Notes: generated by a model not told the origin, from the letters alone. A stretch of 61,961 nt of DNA from an uncultured PS1 clade bacterium (GCA_902626605.1 CACOFZ010000008.1:1-61961), one strand, 5' to 3'. Numbered from the stretch's first letter, positions 44,220-57,131 are shown. Translations and numbers: made by a program.

Positions 44220-44996
44220 ATGACAGGAAGATTAGAAGGAAAAGTAGCAATAATAACTGGAGCAGCTATGGGTCTAGGTGCAGCCGATGCTGAGCTTTTT
44301 GCTGCTGAAGGTGCTAAAGTAGTTTTAACTGATATTGCTGAAGATCAAGGACAAGCCCTTGCTGATAAATTAGGAGGCACTTTTTTTAAGCATAATGTCA
44401 CTGATGAAGATCGTTGGATAGAGATTATTAATGAAACAGAGAAAAAATACGGCGCGATAGATGTGCTAGTAAATAATGCTGGTATTGTTAAACCAGGTGA
44501 CCCTGAAAATCAAACAACAGAGGAATATAGATTAACAATGGCCGTTCATATGGATAGTACATTTTTTGGATGTAAGTATGTAATACCTGTTATGGCTAAA
44601 ACAGGTGGTGGGTCTATTGTAAATATGTGCTCAATCGCCTCAGTTCAAGGCGAGTCCTATGTTGCTGCTTATTGTGCAGCTAAAGGCGCAATTGAGGCTT
44701 ACAGCAGAGCAGTTGCGGTACACTGTGGATTGGCAAAAAATGGTGTACGTTGTAATACAATTCATCCTTCGGGAATAGTAACACCAATGGTAACAAGTAT
44801 GCCGTCATTAATGGAGGAAAAATTTGGTCCTTCTCCAGTCCAAGATGCTCCAGTTGACTCTAATAAAATTGGAGAACCACTAGATATTGCTAACGCCGTT
44901 CTTTACCTTGCCTCAGACGAGTCAAAATTTGTTAACGGAGCTCAATTACGTGTTGATAATGCCATGTCTGTTGTATCAGGTAATATGCCAGAATAA
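44220..44996 (+). CDS. SDR-family dehydrogenase
   Basis: 258 residues, fully canonical: TGAAMGLG (13-20), D38 in LTDIAE favouring NAD, NNAG (85-88), S138, Y151 and K155 (AAYCAAK), and a C-terminal VNGAQLRVDNAMS. It resembles 3-beta/20-beta-hydroxysteroid or cyclohexanol dehydrogenase-type SDRs in the cofactor region, but substrate cannot be inferred. Second of two consecutive SDRs in the RO-6 operon; the two differ in cofactor preference by sequence (NADP versus NAD). Confidence 0.88.
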   Translation: MTGRLEGKVAIITGAAMGLGAADAELFAAEGAKVVLTDIAEDQGQALADKLGGTFFKHNVTDEDRWIEIINETEKKYGAIDVLVNNAGIVKPGDPENQTTEEYRLTMAVHMDSTFFGCKYVIPVMAKTGGGSIVNMCSIASVQGESYVAAYCAAKGAIEAYSRAVAVHCGLAKNGVRCNTIHPSGIVTPMVTSMPSLMEEKFGPSPVQDAPVDSNKIGEPLDIANAVLYLASDESKFVNGAQLRVDNAMSVVSGNMPE

Positions 44997-45010
44997 TTTT
45001 GGGGATATAG

Positions 45011-45718
45011 ATGGAAAAAATTATAAATTATTTCGACGATGAGATACGTCTTGAAGGAATTTTCTTTCCTTGTGAAGAAAACAAAAACGCTCCTGTTGTT
45101 CTGGTTGTACCTACATATGCGGGAAGAGATCAATTTACTATCGATAAAGCAAAATCAATGAATGATCTTGGTTATTCAGGATTTGCTGTTGATATGTATG
45201 GAGAGGCAAAAATAGGAGAAACTCCAGAAGAGAATATGGAGTTAATGAACATCGTTTTATCAGATAGACCAATGCTACAAAAAAGAATGTTGCTGGCTAT
45301 AGAAGCTGCTAAAACAGAAGCTGGAGTGGATAACTCAAAAGTAGCAAGTATTGGTTTTTGTTTTGGAGGATTATGTGTTTTAGATACTGCTAGGACAGGA
45401 CTAGATATCGCTGGAGTTGTCTCTTTTCATGGAATCTTTAATAAGCCGGGTAATACCGATGGTAATAAAATAAAAACCAAAGTTCTAGTTCTTCATGGAA
45501 ATGACGATCCCATGGTACCGCATTCTGACGTTAATGGTCTTGCAAATGAATTAACTGAAGCTGAGGCCGATTGGCAAATACATGCCTATGGTTCTACATC
45601 TCACGCTTTTACAAACAAGGAGGCAAATTCTCCTGAAATGGGAATGGCTTATAATCCTGATGCAGATAGAAGATCATGGAAATCAATGACAGACTTTTTA
45701 AAAGAAGTTATTGGCTAA
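45011..45718 (+). CDS. dienelactone hydrolase family protein
   Basis: 235 residues, alpha/beta hydrolase. The nucleophile elbow GFCFGG carries C117, the Cys characteristic of dienelactone hydrolases, with D166 (HGNDDPMVP) and H198 (GSTSHAFTN) completing the triad. It opens lactones or esters, in ring-cleavage pathways typically dienelactone. Preceded by TTTTGGGGATATAG, and 14 bases after the SDR. It would act late in the RO-6 pathway, with the MBL-fold hydrolase that follows. Confidence 0.9.
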   Translation: MEKIINYFDDEIRLEGIFFPCEENKNAPVVLVVPTYAGRDQFTIDKAKSMNDLGYSGFAVDMYGEAKIGETPEENMELMNIVLSDRPMLQKRMLLAIEAAKTEAGVDNSKVASIGFCFGGLCVLDTARTGLDIAGVVSFHGIFNKPGNTDGNKIKTKVLVLHGNDDPMVPHSDVNGLANELTEAEADWQIHAYGSTSHAFTNKEANSPEMGMAYNPDADRRSWKSMTDFLKEVIG

Positions 45719-45746
45719 ATTAAGCTGAAGATATATATAGTAAAAT

Positions 45747-46467
45747 ATGAATGATGAAAAACAACTTTCAGTTCACGCCTTTGTTGTTCCAGTAACACCA
45801 TTTCAACAGAATTGTTCTATTATATGGTGCACTGAAACAAAAAAAAGGTGCTGTCATTGATCCTGGAGGTGACATAAAAGAAATTCTTACTGCTATAAAG
45901 AAATATGAGATTTCAATTGAAAAAATTCTTATTACTCATGCTCACTTAGACCACGCAGCTGCAACGGCCGAGTTATCTCGTATTCTAAATGTACATATTG
46001 AAGGTCCTCACAAGGATGATTTATTTTTAATAGAAAGCCTTGAAGAACAGGGAAAAAAATATAATTTTTCTCCTGCCGAGCCATTCGAAACTTCAAGATT
46101 TTTAGAAGGTGGAGATGAAGTAAAAATCGGCAATCAAACTTTCGGTGTCAGGCACTGTCCTGGCCATACACCAGGTCATATTATTTTCTTCCATGAAGAA
46201 ACAAAATTAGCTGCGGTTGGCGATGTTTTGTTTCAGGGTTCAATAGGTAGATCTGATCTTCCAAGAGGTAATCACCAGCAACTGTTAGATTCGATAGTGA
46301 ATGAGTTATGGCCTCTTGGTGATGAAATGAGATTTATTCCTGGCCACGGACCAATGTCTACTTTTGGAAATGAGAGATTAACTAATCCATACGTTTCTGA
46401 CTTTGCATTAGGAATTGATCGAGAAGTAAATGAAGCGTTAAAAAAACAAGAAGAAACAAGGGAGTAA
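45747..46467 (+). pseudogene. MBL-fold (glyoxalase II-like) hydrolase split by a frameshift at an A8 run
   Basis: The frame from ATG 45747 encodes NCSIIWCTETKK and then meets a stop at 45858-45860. Moving the frame by one base after the run of eight A at 45839-45846 restores a complete protein of about 239 residues. It reads GAVIDPGGDIKEILTAIKK, then THAHLDHAAA (HxHxDH metal site), HCPGHTPGH, GDVLFQGSIGRSDLP and FIPGHGP, all zinc ligands intact, ending at 46467. No start codon exists in the second frame before 46228. Everything apart from the one base looks functional, so a sequencing error, an indel, or rescue by slippage on A8 are all possible. The family includes glyoxalase II/YcbL-like thioesterases. 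It lies between the DLH and MFS genes. Confidence 0.85.
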
Positions 46468-46470
46468 TCT

Positions 46471-47718
46471 TTGTATCTCTCTAACAGCCGTTTTAAAAGG
46501 CGAGCTGGTCTTTCAGTGCTATACTTCATTCAAGGAATACCTCAAGGTTTAATATATTTTGCTCTATTAGATTGGCTGACATCAGTTGGCTTTGGTATTA
46601 GTGATATAGCAATAGTTATGTCATTGGCGTCGTTTCCTTGGACTTTTAAAATTTTAATAGGTCCATTTATTGATACTTTAAAGTCATCAAAAATGGGAAA
46701 AAGAAAACCATGGATATTTTTTTCATTATTAGCCTCTAGTTTAGTCTTTTTTATCTCTTCAAATTATATATCCAATGAACTTTCAGCATTATCAATTGGA
46801 CTATGTTTATTTACAGTCATCTTATTCACTTCAATTTTAGATATTGCTACAGATGCTTTAGCAATTGATACCTTAAGTAAAGACGAGAGAGGTATAAGTA
46901 ATGGATTAATGTGGGCTAGTAGAACTATTGGAGTGAGTTCAGCTGCAGTTTTTGCATCATTTACAATCAATGAAATAGGTTTAAAGGAAACATTTTTATT
47001 TTTTGGTTTTTTAAATTTATTTTTCTCCTTATTTATACTTTTAATTAGAGAAAATAATGATAATAAACTTCTATCATTAAAATTTTCAAACAAAATAAAA
47101 TTCTCCTACTATAAAAAAACTATTATTGATTTATATAATATGTCTAAAACACCCATTTTCATTCTATTAATGGGTTTTTGTTTACTATCCAATATTTCAT
47201 TTGGAATGCATTATGTAAGTATTTCAAATTTATATATAGTTTCTAACAATTGGGATAATTCTAATTTAACCGATATAAGGTCTTTTGGCCTATATATTGG
47301 CGCCGCAGTAGCTATAGTTGGCGGTTATTTATCAGATAGAATTAACCCATATAGAGTAATTATAATTTCACAAATAATGATTGCCTTTGTATTCTTACTA
47401 ATAGCATTTTTTGAAAATAGTATTTCCAATTTTTATATTGGATCTGTGATAATTATTGTAATTTCCGCTTTAGGTTCTTTTCTAATGGCTGCAAGTCTAT
47501 CTCTATGCATGGGGTTTTCAAAAACTACAGTTGCTGCTTCGCAATTTGCTCTTTTAATGAGCATTAGACATTTTTCAAGAATAGTTGGTGAGTGGGGCGC
47601 GGGAATACTAGACTATAACGATACTTCATTGAGCAATCTTTATTTTATAATGTTTTTAATATCATTTTTACCAGTAATCACAATTTATAGAATGAAACAT
47701 TTCATCAACAAAACATAA
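46471..47718 (+). CDS. MFS transporter, AmpG/PAT-like
   Basis: 415 residues, about twelve membrane segments. The opening (LSVLYFIQGIPQGLIYFALLDWL, then FPWTFKILIGPFIDTL and MGKRKPWIFFSLL) resembles the AmpG/peptide-acetyl-CoA transporter group. The start is TTG at 46471 with AAGGGAG seven bases upstream; that ribosome site lies at the 3' end of the MBL gene, so translation is coupled. The first ATG would remove the first membrane helix. As the last gene of the RO-6 operon it probably carries that pathway's substrate. Muropeptide transport is less likely in this setting. Confidence 0.8.
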   Translation: MYLSNSRFKRRAGLSVLYFIQGIPQGLIYFALLDWLTSVGFGISDIAIVMSLASFPWTFKILIGPFIDTLKSSKMGKRKPWIFFSLLASSLVFFISSNYISNELSALSIGLCLFTVILFTSILDIATDALAIDTLSKDERGISNGLMWASRTIGVSSAAVFASFTINEIGLKETFLFFGFLNLFFSLFILLIRENNDNKLLSLKFSNKIKFSYYKKTIIDLYNMSKTPIFILLMGFCLLSNISFGMHYVSISNLYIVSNNWDNSNLTDIRSFGLYIGAAVAIVGGYLSDRINPYRVIIISQIMIAFVFLLIAFFENSISNFYIGSVIIIVISALGSFLMAASLSLCMGFSKTTVAASQFALLMSIRHFSRIVGEWGAGILDYNDTSLSNLYFIMFLISFLPVITIYRMKHFINKT

Positions 47719-47740
47719 ATAATTTTTAGATATTATAAAC

Positions 47741-47768
47741 TTGACACCTTCTCACTCAACGTTATATT
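47741..47768 (+). promoter_or_regulatory. sigma-70 promoter of rplU-rpmA
   Basis: Consensus TTGACA (47741-47746), 16-base spacer, TATATT (47763-47768); about 50 bases before the rplU ATG. One of the two best promoters in the window. Confidence 0.75.
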
Positions 47769-47818
47769 TGCGCACCTGAAGAGTTTTTTAATTCTTTTTA
47801 TGTTAATGGATATTTATT

Positions 47819-48280
47819 ATGTATGCAGTCATTAGAAGCGGTGGAAAACAATATAAAGTCTCAAAAGATGACATTATATCAGTTGAAAAACTAACTGCTG
47901 AAGCAGGCGATAAAATTAGTATCAATGAAGTATTAATGATTAGCGAAAAAGATAATCTAATTTTAGGTGATCCAATTATTAAAGGCGCTACAGTTAATGC
48001 AGAGGTGTTAGAACAAACACGAGCTAAAAAAATTATTGTCTTTAAAAAGAAAAGAAGACAGAACTACAGAAGAAAAAACGGTCATCAACAAAATTTGACC
48101 ACTTTAAAAATTGTTGATATTAAAGCTACTGCTTCAAAAAAAGCTGCAGCTAAAAAAGAAGAGGCGCCTAAAGAAAAGAAAACTAAGAAAAGCGCATCTA
48201 CAAAGAAAACAACTGCAAAAAAGACGGTTAAAACCGCCACAAAAACAAGGTCTGTTAAAAAAGCAAAGACTAAGGAGTAA
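47819..48280 (+). CDS. rplU: 50S ribosomal protein L21 with Lys/Ala-rich C-terminal tail
   Basis: 153 residues. Residues 1-103 are the normal L21 (MYAVIRSGGKQYKV, KKRRQNYRRKNGHQQNLTTLKI). Residues 105-153 form a low-complexity tail dominated by Lys, Ala and Thr (KKAAAKKEEAPKEKK and similar), about 50 residues beyond the E. coli protein. Such tails occur in several alphaproteobacterial L21 proteins and may bind rRNA. It starts a two-gene unit with rpmA, four bases away, from a strong promoter. Confidence 0.97.
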   Translation: MYAVIRSGGKQYKVSKDDIISVEKLTAEAGDKISINEVLMISEKDNLILGDPIIKGATVNAEVLEQTRAKKIIVFKKKRRQNYRRKNGHQQNLTTLKIVDIKATASKKAAAKKEEAPKEKKTKKSASTKKTTAKKTVKTATKTRSVKKAKTKE

Positions 48281-48283
48281 ATT

Positions 48284-48553
48284 ATGGCACATAAAAAGGC
48301 AGGTGGCTCATCTAGAAATGGAAGAGATTCCGTAGGAAGAAGATTAGGTGTGAAAAAATTTGGTGGTGAAAGCGTTATTCCTGGTAATATTATAGTTAGG
48401 CAGAGGGGAACCAAATGGCAGCCCGGCCGAAATGTAGGCTTAGGAAAAGATCATACAATTTTTTCTCTTATTGAGGGAACTGTAAGCTTTAAGAAATTAA
48501 GAAACGGTGGTCCAGTAATTTCTGTTGACCCAATTGCTGAAAAAGCTAATTAA
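48284..48553 (+). CDS. rpmA: 50S ribosomal protein L27
   Basis: 89 residues: [40 protein letters not shown] and [12 protein letters not shown] are the family signature. The N-terminal tail reaches the peptidyl-transferase centre. The start MAHKK is of the non-processed type (no Firmicute-like prepeptide). Follows rplU after three bases; obgE begins 64 bases later. Confidence 0.98.
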   Translation: MAHKKAGGSSRNGRDSVGRRLGVKKFGGESVIPGNIIVRQRGTKWQPGRNVGLGKDHTIFSLIEGTVSFKKLRNGGPVISVDPIAEKAN

Positions 48554-48614
48554 ATATAGAGAACCGTCTAAAATATAGTTCTAAAATTATTTAAATCTGT
48601 TACTTATGAGATAG

Positions 48615-50749
<2,135 letters not shown>

Positions 50750-52015
50750 ATGTCTAAAGAATTAGAAGATGAATTAATTTTAATGGGAAAGTATGCCAGA
50801 AAAGCATCGCAGATTTTAACATTAGCAACATCAGAAATCAAAAATAATGCTTTAGAGGCTATGGCTGATGATATTGAAAAAAATAAAGAAAATATTATTG
50901 CTGCCAATATTAAAGATATCGAGAAAGCGAAGGCTAACAATATCTCAAAATCCTTTTTAGACAGATTAATTTTAAATGATGAAAGAATTAAATCTATATC
51001 AGATGGTTTAAGGGAAATAATTAAAATTGAAGATCCGATAGGTCAAATTATGTCTACATGGGATAGGCCAAATGGTTTAAATATTGAGAGAGTTAGAACA
51101 CCCCTTGGCGTTATTGGTGTAATTTATGAAAGCAGGCCAAATGTGACGGCTGATGCTGGTGCATTGTGTTTAAAAGCCGGTAATGCGGTTATACTTAGGG
51201 GTGGTTCTGAGAGTTATTACTCTTCAAACGCTATCTATAGTTCTCTAAAAAATGGACTAATAAAAGCTGGCCTACCTGAACACTCAATACAAATAATACC
51301 AACCATAGATAGAAATGCTGTTGGGTATCTTTTGTCAGGGTTAGACGAAACTATTGATGTCGTTGTACCTAGGGGAGGAAAAAGCTTGGTTGAGAGAGTT
51401 CAAAACGAAGCAAAAGTTCCTGTATTTGGTCATCTTGAGGGTATTTGCCACATATATATTGATGAAGATGCAGATATTAAAAAAGCTCAAGAAGTAACAG
51501 TAAATGCAAAAATGAGAAGAACTGGTATATGCGGTGCTGCAGAGACATTACTAATAGATAAAAAAAATGCTGAAATTTTCCTCCCTAAAATAGCAAATGC
51601 TTTAAAAGGCATGGATTGTGAATTAAGGGGATGTGATAATTCATTAAAAATAATTAGTGATATGAACCCTGCTCAAGAATCTGATTGGAGTACTGAATAT
51701 TTAGATGCAATTATTAGTATAAAAATTGTTAATGGAGTTAGAGGCGCTATTGAACATATCAATAGTTATTCCACTAGCCACACAGATTCAATTATTACTG
51801 AAAATAATGATACAGCGAATATATTCCTTAGAGAAATTGATAGCGCTATTGTTATGCATAATGCCTCTACTCAATTTGCAGATGGTGGAGAATTCGGAAT
51901 GGGTGCAGAAATCGGTATAGCTACAGGAAGATTTCATGCTAGAGGTCCTGTAGGGGTTGAGCAGTTAACAAGCTTTAAATATGTTGTTCGAGGATCAGGA
52001 CAAGTAAGGCCCTAA
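50750..52015 (+). CDS. proA: gamma-glutamyl phosphate reductase
   Basis: 421 residues, aldehyde-dehydrogenase fold. [42 protein letters not shown] and the nucleophile Cys in [13 protein letters not shown] are present, as is the ending [20 protein letters not shown]. It reduces gamma-glutamyl phosphate with NADPH to the semialdehyde, partnering proB. Its stop overlaps the nadD start by one base. Confidence 0.97.
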   Translation: MSKELEDELILMGKYARKASQILTLATSEIKNNALEAMADDIEKNKENIIAANIKDIEKAKANNISKSFLDRLILNDERIKSISDGLREIIKIEDPIGQIMSTWDRPNGLNIERVRTPLGVIGVIYESRPNVTADAGALCLKAGNAVILRGGSESYYSSNAIYSSLKNGLIKAGLPEHSIQIIPTIDRNAVGYLLSGLDETIDVVVPRGGKSLVERVQNEAKVPVFGHLEGICHIYIDEDADIKKAQEVTVNAKMRRTGICGAAETLLIDKKNAEIFLPKIANALKGMDCELRGCDNSLKIISDMNPAQESDWSTEYLDAIISIKIVNGVRGAIEHINSYSTSHTDSIITENNDTANIFLREIDSAIVMHNASTQFADGGEFGMGAEIGIATGRFHARGPVGVEQLTSFKYVVRGSGQVRP

Positions 52016-52614
52016 TGCAAGAAATCCTTAAAAAAGAAATATCGCTTGGAGGAAATACTAGAATTGGGTTGTTTGGTGGCTCTTTTAATCCAGCTCATGA
52101 GTGGCATTTCCAAGTAGCAAATCACGCATGTGATATTTTATCATTAGATAAAGTAATATGGTTGGTTTCACCTCATAACCCTCTTAAAGATAAAAAAACT
52201 TTATACGCATTGAAAGATAGATTAGAGAGTGCAAAAAAAATTGGTAATTCATCAAATTTTATAATTACAGATGTCGAAAAAAAGCTCAAAACCCAATACT
52301 CAATTGATACAATTTCGATTTTTCAAAAAACTTTTACATCAAAAAAATTTGTTTGGATAATGGGATCAGATAATGCAGCTCAAATACAACAATGGAAAGA
52401 TTGGAAGAAAATATTAGAGAAAATTGCAATCGCAATATATCCTCGTGCCACTCACCCACTTAGTGAAATAGAAAAAATGTTAGAAAAATACTCTAACAAA
52501 ATTGATGAAGAAAATCATAAAGATCTTATGAGGCTTAAAACTCCATGTTTTACCTTTATTAATGGGCCAATGAATGATATCTCCTCATCAGAGATTAGGA
52601 GCAGAAATAAGTGA
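52015..52614 (+). CDS. nadD: nicotinate-nucleotide adenylyltransferase
   Basis: 199 residues. Nucleotidylyltransferase motif IGLFGGSFNPAHEWH (H28, H31 of the HxxH type; the usual Gly before the second His is Trp) and the C-terminal ISSSEIRSR-type motif (DISSSEIRSRN). SPHNPLKDKKTLY and WIMGSDNAAQIQQWKDWKKI are NadD-specific. It makes NaAD in NAD synthesis. Overlaps both neighbours by one to four bases. Confidence 0.94.
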   Translation: MQEILKKEISLGGNTRIGLFGGSFNPAHEWHFQVANHACDILSLDKVIWLVSPHNPLKDKKTLYALKDRLESAKKIGNSSNFIITDVEKKLKTQYSIDTISIFQKTFTSKKFVWIMGSDNAAQIQQWKDWKKILEKIAIAIYPRATHPLSEIEKMLEKYSNKIDEENHKDLMRLKTPCFTFINGPMNDISSSEIRSRNK

Positions 52615-52955
52615 GTAAAAAATTAATTAACCAAATCATGGCTAATTTAGATGATAATAAAGCCATAGATATAAATTCACTGTCATTAAAGGGAAAATCT
52701 GATATTGCTGATTATCTTATAATAGCAACCGGTACTTCTAGCAGACATGTTTCGTCTTTAGCTCAAAAAGCTGTCGATGATTTAAAAAAGAATAATATCA
52801 AAAATATCAACACCGAAGGTTTGGATAAAGGGGATTGGGTTTTAATTGATGGTGGAGATGTAATAATTCATTTATTTAGAGAAGAAGTTAGAGACTTTTA
52901 TGATATTGAAAAACTTTGGTCATCATCAATAAGACTTAATTCCTCTAAAATATAA
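52611..52955 (+). CDS. rsfS: ribosomal silencing factor RsfS
   Basis: 114 residues: LKGKSDIADYLIIATGTSSRHVSSLA, GLDKGDWVLIDGGDVIIHLFREEVRDFYDIEKLW are the DUF143/Iojap signature. It binds L14 and blocks subunit joining when nutrients are short. The start is GTG, overlapping the nadD stop (GTGA). One base separates its stop from rlmH. Confidence 0.95.
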   Translation: MSKKLINQIMANLDDNKAIDINSLSLKGKSDIADYLIIATGTSSRHVSSLAQKAVDDLKKNNIKNINTEGLDKGDWVLIDGGDVIIHLFREEVRDFYDIEKLWSSSIRLNSSKI

Positions 52956-52956
52956 A

Positions 52957-53436
52957 ATGAAGTTAAAAGTTATTTCAATTGGGCAGTTAAAAAATAATCC
53001 TATTTTAGAAATACAAAAAGACTATGAATCAAGAATATTAAATTTAAGTAAATCTGTTGGAATTAAGAGTCTAGAAATTAAAGAACTACCTATTTCAAAA
53101 AAATCATCTATTAAAGAGAGACAAAAAGAGGAAGCAAAAATAATTTCTCAACATATCAAGCAAAATAATTTAAATGTATTTCTTGATGGTAAGGGAGAAA
53201 ATATTAATTCAGTTGGGGTTTCACAAATCATTTCAAAAAGCTCTTTTGATGGTAAAGATTTAGTATTTTTTATTGGAGGTCCGGATGGTTTTGATGAAAA
53301 AATTATAAAAGTCGAAAATAAAATAATCTCATTTGGCAAGGTAACCTGGCCACATAAACTTATAAGAATCATGCTCTTAGAACAATTATATAGAGGTATA
53401 ACAATTTTAAATAACCACCCTTACCATAGAAACTAA
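52957..53436 (+). CDS. rlmH: 23S rRNA (pseudouridine1915-N3)-methyltransferase RlmH
   Basis: 159 residues, SPOUT fold. FLDGKGENINS, FFIGGPDGFDE and the C-terminal knot FGKVTWPHKLIRIMLLEQLYRG...NNHPYHRN bind SAM. It methylates pseudouridine in helix 69 after subunit joining. Many alphaproteobacteria have gpmI and an envC-like gene between rlmH and ctpA; neither is here. Confidence 0.96.
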   Translation: MKLKVISIGQLKNNPILEIQKDYESRILNLSKSVGIKSLEIKELPISKKSSIKERQKEEAKIISQHIKQNNLNVFLDGKGENINSVGVSQIISKSSFDGKDLVFFIGGPDGFDEKIIKVENKIISFGKVTWPHKLIRIMLLEQLYRGITILNNHPYHRN

Positions 53437-53496
53437 AGAAAATTTTATCTTTATCTTTTACTTATATGAGATAAGAATACAAGTTGAGAACATCTA

Positions 53497-54789
53497 ATGA
53501 AAAAAATTTTAAACCTCACTTTATTTTTAATTTTTCTTATAGTTTTTGTGAGTATAAATGTATTTGCATCTGACAAAATTAAGAAAGAAAATGAAGATCT
53601 TCTGCAATCAGTAATTAAACTTGTTCAAGAAGAATATATAGACGAAACAGTTGAGGATGAAATTGTTGAGTCAGCCATTAATGGAATGCTTCAATCACTT
53701 GACCCTCATTCCCTTTATCTAAATCAAAAAGATTTTAAAGAGTTAACTAGTGATACCAAAGGCGAATTTGGGGGATTAGGTATAGAAGTCACAATGGAAA
53801 AGGGATTGGTAAAAGTCATTTCTCCAATAGATAAAACACCCGCAGAGAGAGCTGGTATAATTGAGGGTGATTTCATAACACACATTAATAAAGATCCCAT
53901 TTTGGGAAAAAGTTTATCTGAAGCCGTTTCCCTAATGAGAGGAAAGCCAAATACTGAAATTGAAATTACTATAGTTAGAAAAGGTTTTGATGAGGGTTTT
54001 GATTTAAAACTTATTAGAGAAATAATTAAGGTTCCTGGCGTTTTAGTAAGTATTAAAGGGGAAAATAGTAATATTGGATATATTAGGGTCTCATCTTTTA
54101 ATGAAAAAACATCTGATCAACTTTATAAAGAAATAATAAAATTTGAGTTTGCCCCTAATAATAAAATTAAAAGCTATGTATTGGATTTAAGAAGAAATCC
54201 AGGCGGCCTTCTAAGTCAAGCCATTCAAGTCGCAAATTTTTTTCTAGATGGAGGAAATATAGTATCAACAAAGCGACCACGTTTTGATAAAACAATTAAT
54301 GAGTATAAAGCTAAAAAGGGTGACTTAATTTTTGGTAAACCTCTTCTTGTAATAGTAAATGGTGGCTCTGCTTCCGCATCAGAGATTGTTGCAGGTGCCT
54401 TGCAAGACAACAACAGGGCAATTATTTTGGGAACAAAGACTTTTGGAAAAGGTTCAGTTCAAACATTATTTCCATTAGAAAAGAGTAATCTATTTTCTCC
54501 AAATGACTTATTTGGAGCTGTAAAATTAACAACAGCTGAATATTTTACACCCTCGGGAAAATCAATACAAGCGAGAGGAATTCAACCTGATATAATAATT
54601 AATCAGAGAATTGAAAATGAAAGTTATGAGTCAGTAACTGTGGGTGAAACAAAATTAAATAAGTATATTAAAAATGATGATGAAAATATGGAATCAGGTT
54701 CCTCAGCCTTCATACCTGCTGAAGAAATTAATGATATACAACTTAATGAAGCAATTAAAATTTTATCTAATTTGAATGAGAAAATTTAA
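53497..54789 (+). CDS. ctpA: C-terminal processing peptidase (S41)
   Basis: 430 residues. A signal peptide (about 1-24, VNVFAS) directs it to the periplasm. The PDZ domain is at about 92-165 (FGGLGIEVTM... VRKG), followed by the S41 core with LRRNPGGLL. The catalytic serine is S295 in GGSASASEI and the lysine K318 in TKTFGKGSVQT. It trims C-termini of envelope proteins and, in related bacteria, controls cell-wall hydrolases. The gene is directly followed by rppH with no spacer. Confidence 0.95.
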   Translation: MKKILNLTLFLIFLIVFVSINVFASDKIKKENEDLLQSVIKLVQEEYIDETVEDEIVESAINGMLQSLDPHSLYLNQKDFKELTSDTKGEFGGLGIEVTMEKGLVKVISPIDKTPAERAGIIEGDFITHINKDPILGKSLSEAVSLMRGKPNTEIEITIVRKGFDEGFDLKLIREIIKVPGVLVSIKGENSNIGYIRVSSFNEKTSDQLYKEIIKFEFAPNNKIKSYVLDLRRNPGGLLSQAIQVANFFLDGGNIVSTKRPRFDKTINEYKAKKGDLIFGKPLLVIVNGGSASASEIVAGALQDNNRAIILGTKTFGKGSVQTLFPLEKSNLFSPNDLFGAVKLTTAEYFTPSGKSIQARGIQPDIIINQRIENESYESVTVGETKLNKYIKNDDENMESGSSAFIPAEEINDIQLNEAIKILSNLNEKI

Positions 54790-55305
54790 ATGAATAATAT
54801 TAAGATAATGAGAAATGAATTAAAAATGCGAAGAGGTGTTGGTATTATTCTAATTAAAGATGATGGGCTTGTTTGGACAGGTAAAAGAAAAAATGGTCCT
54901 GGAGTTCGTATGGGTGAGAAAAATCTATGGCAAATGCCTCAAGGTGGAATAGATGATGGAGAAAAACCTCTTGAAGCAGCTTTCAGAGAGCTAGAGGAGG
55001 AAACCGGAACTAAATCAGCTAAGGTTCTATTTGAACATGAATCATGGTTTGAATATGAGCTACCAAATGAATTATTAGGAAAAGTAATTAGTGGTTTTAA
55101 AGGTCAAAGACAAAAATGGTTTTTAATGAAATTTACAGGGAATGATAGTGAATTTAATTTAAATAAATACACTCCAGAATTTGATGAATGGATGTGGAGG
55201 GATCTTAGTTCAATGCCAAATCTTGTTGTAGACTTTAAAAGACCTATGTATGAAGAGCTTGTAAGAGAATTTACTCAGGAAATAAATAAAAATATAATTA
55301 TATAA
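54790..55305 (+). CDS. rppH: RNA pyrophosphohydrolase
   Basis: 171 residues. RRGVGIILIKDDGLVWTGKR, WQMPQGGIDDGE and the Nudix box beginning GGIDDGEKPLEAAFRELEEE (about 52-71). The RppH-type WFEYELP and GQRQKWFLMKF follow. It removes pyrophosphate from mRNA 5' ends to start decay. The N-terminus (MNNIKIMRNELKM) is about eight residues longer than usual; the internal ATG at 54808 is an alternative. Its 3' end overlaps that of atpC by eight bases. Confidence 0.94.
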   Translation: MNNIKIMRNELKMRRGVGIILIKDDGLVWTGKRKNGPGVRMGEKNLWQMPQGGIDDGEKPLEAAFRELEEETGTKSAKVLFEHESWFEYELPNELLGKVISGFKGQRQKWFLMKFTGNDSEFNLNKYTPEFDEWMWRDLSSMPNLVVDFKRPMYEELVREFTQEINKNIII

Positions 55306-55684
55306 AATCCTCTATAAGAGACTTACGCTCATCAAGTAAGATTTTTTCATTATCTACCGCGGAAACAAGCTTCTCATTAATTATCTCAATTTCATTTTTT
55401 AAAGTATTACTATCTGAATCTGATAAATTAAGACTATTTTCAGCAAGTATGGTCATTTTATCTTGGGTTATATCTGCAAAACCACCCTCAACAAGATACC
55501 TTTTAACATTGCCTTCTTCAAAAGTAACCTCGACTATACCTTGCCTAAGTGTTGTCATAAAAGGCGAGTGATTTGGAAGTATCCCTGCATCACCATCTAT
55601 ACCTGGTATTAGAACCATTTCAACTTCTGAAGAAACAATAGAAGCTTCAGGCGAGACAAAATCAAAGTTAATTTTATTATTCAT
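55298..55684 (-). CDS. atpC: ATP synthase F1 subunit epsilon
   Basis: 128 residues. The N-terminal beta-sandwich (INFDFVSPEASIVSSEVEMVLIPGIDGDAGILPNHSPFMTTL...) is complete. The C-terminal helical part is short and divergent, as in many alphaproteobacteria, so ratchet-type inhibition by it may be weak. Links gamma to the c-ring. Last gene of the F1 operon, four bases after atpD. Confidence 0.95.
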   Translation of the reverse strand: MNNKINFDFVSPEASIVSSEVEMVLIPGIDGDAGILPNHSPFMTTLRQGIVEVTFEEGNVKRYLVEGGFADITQDKMTILAENSLNLSDSDSNTLKNEIEIINEKLVSAVDNEKILLDERKSLIEDFI

Positions 55685-55688
55685 GCTA

Positions 55689-57131
<1,443 letters not shown>

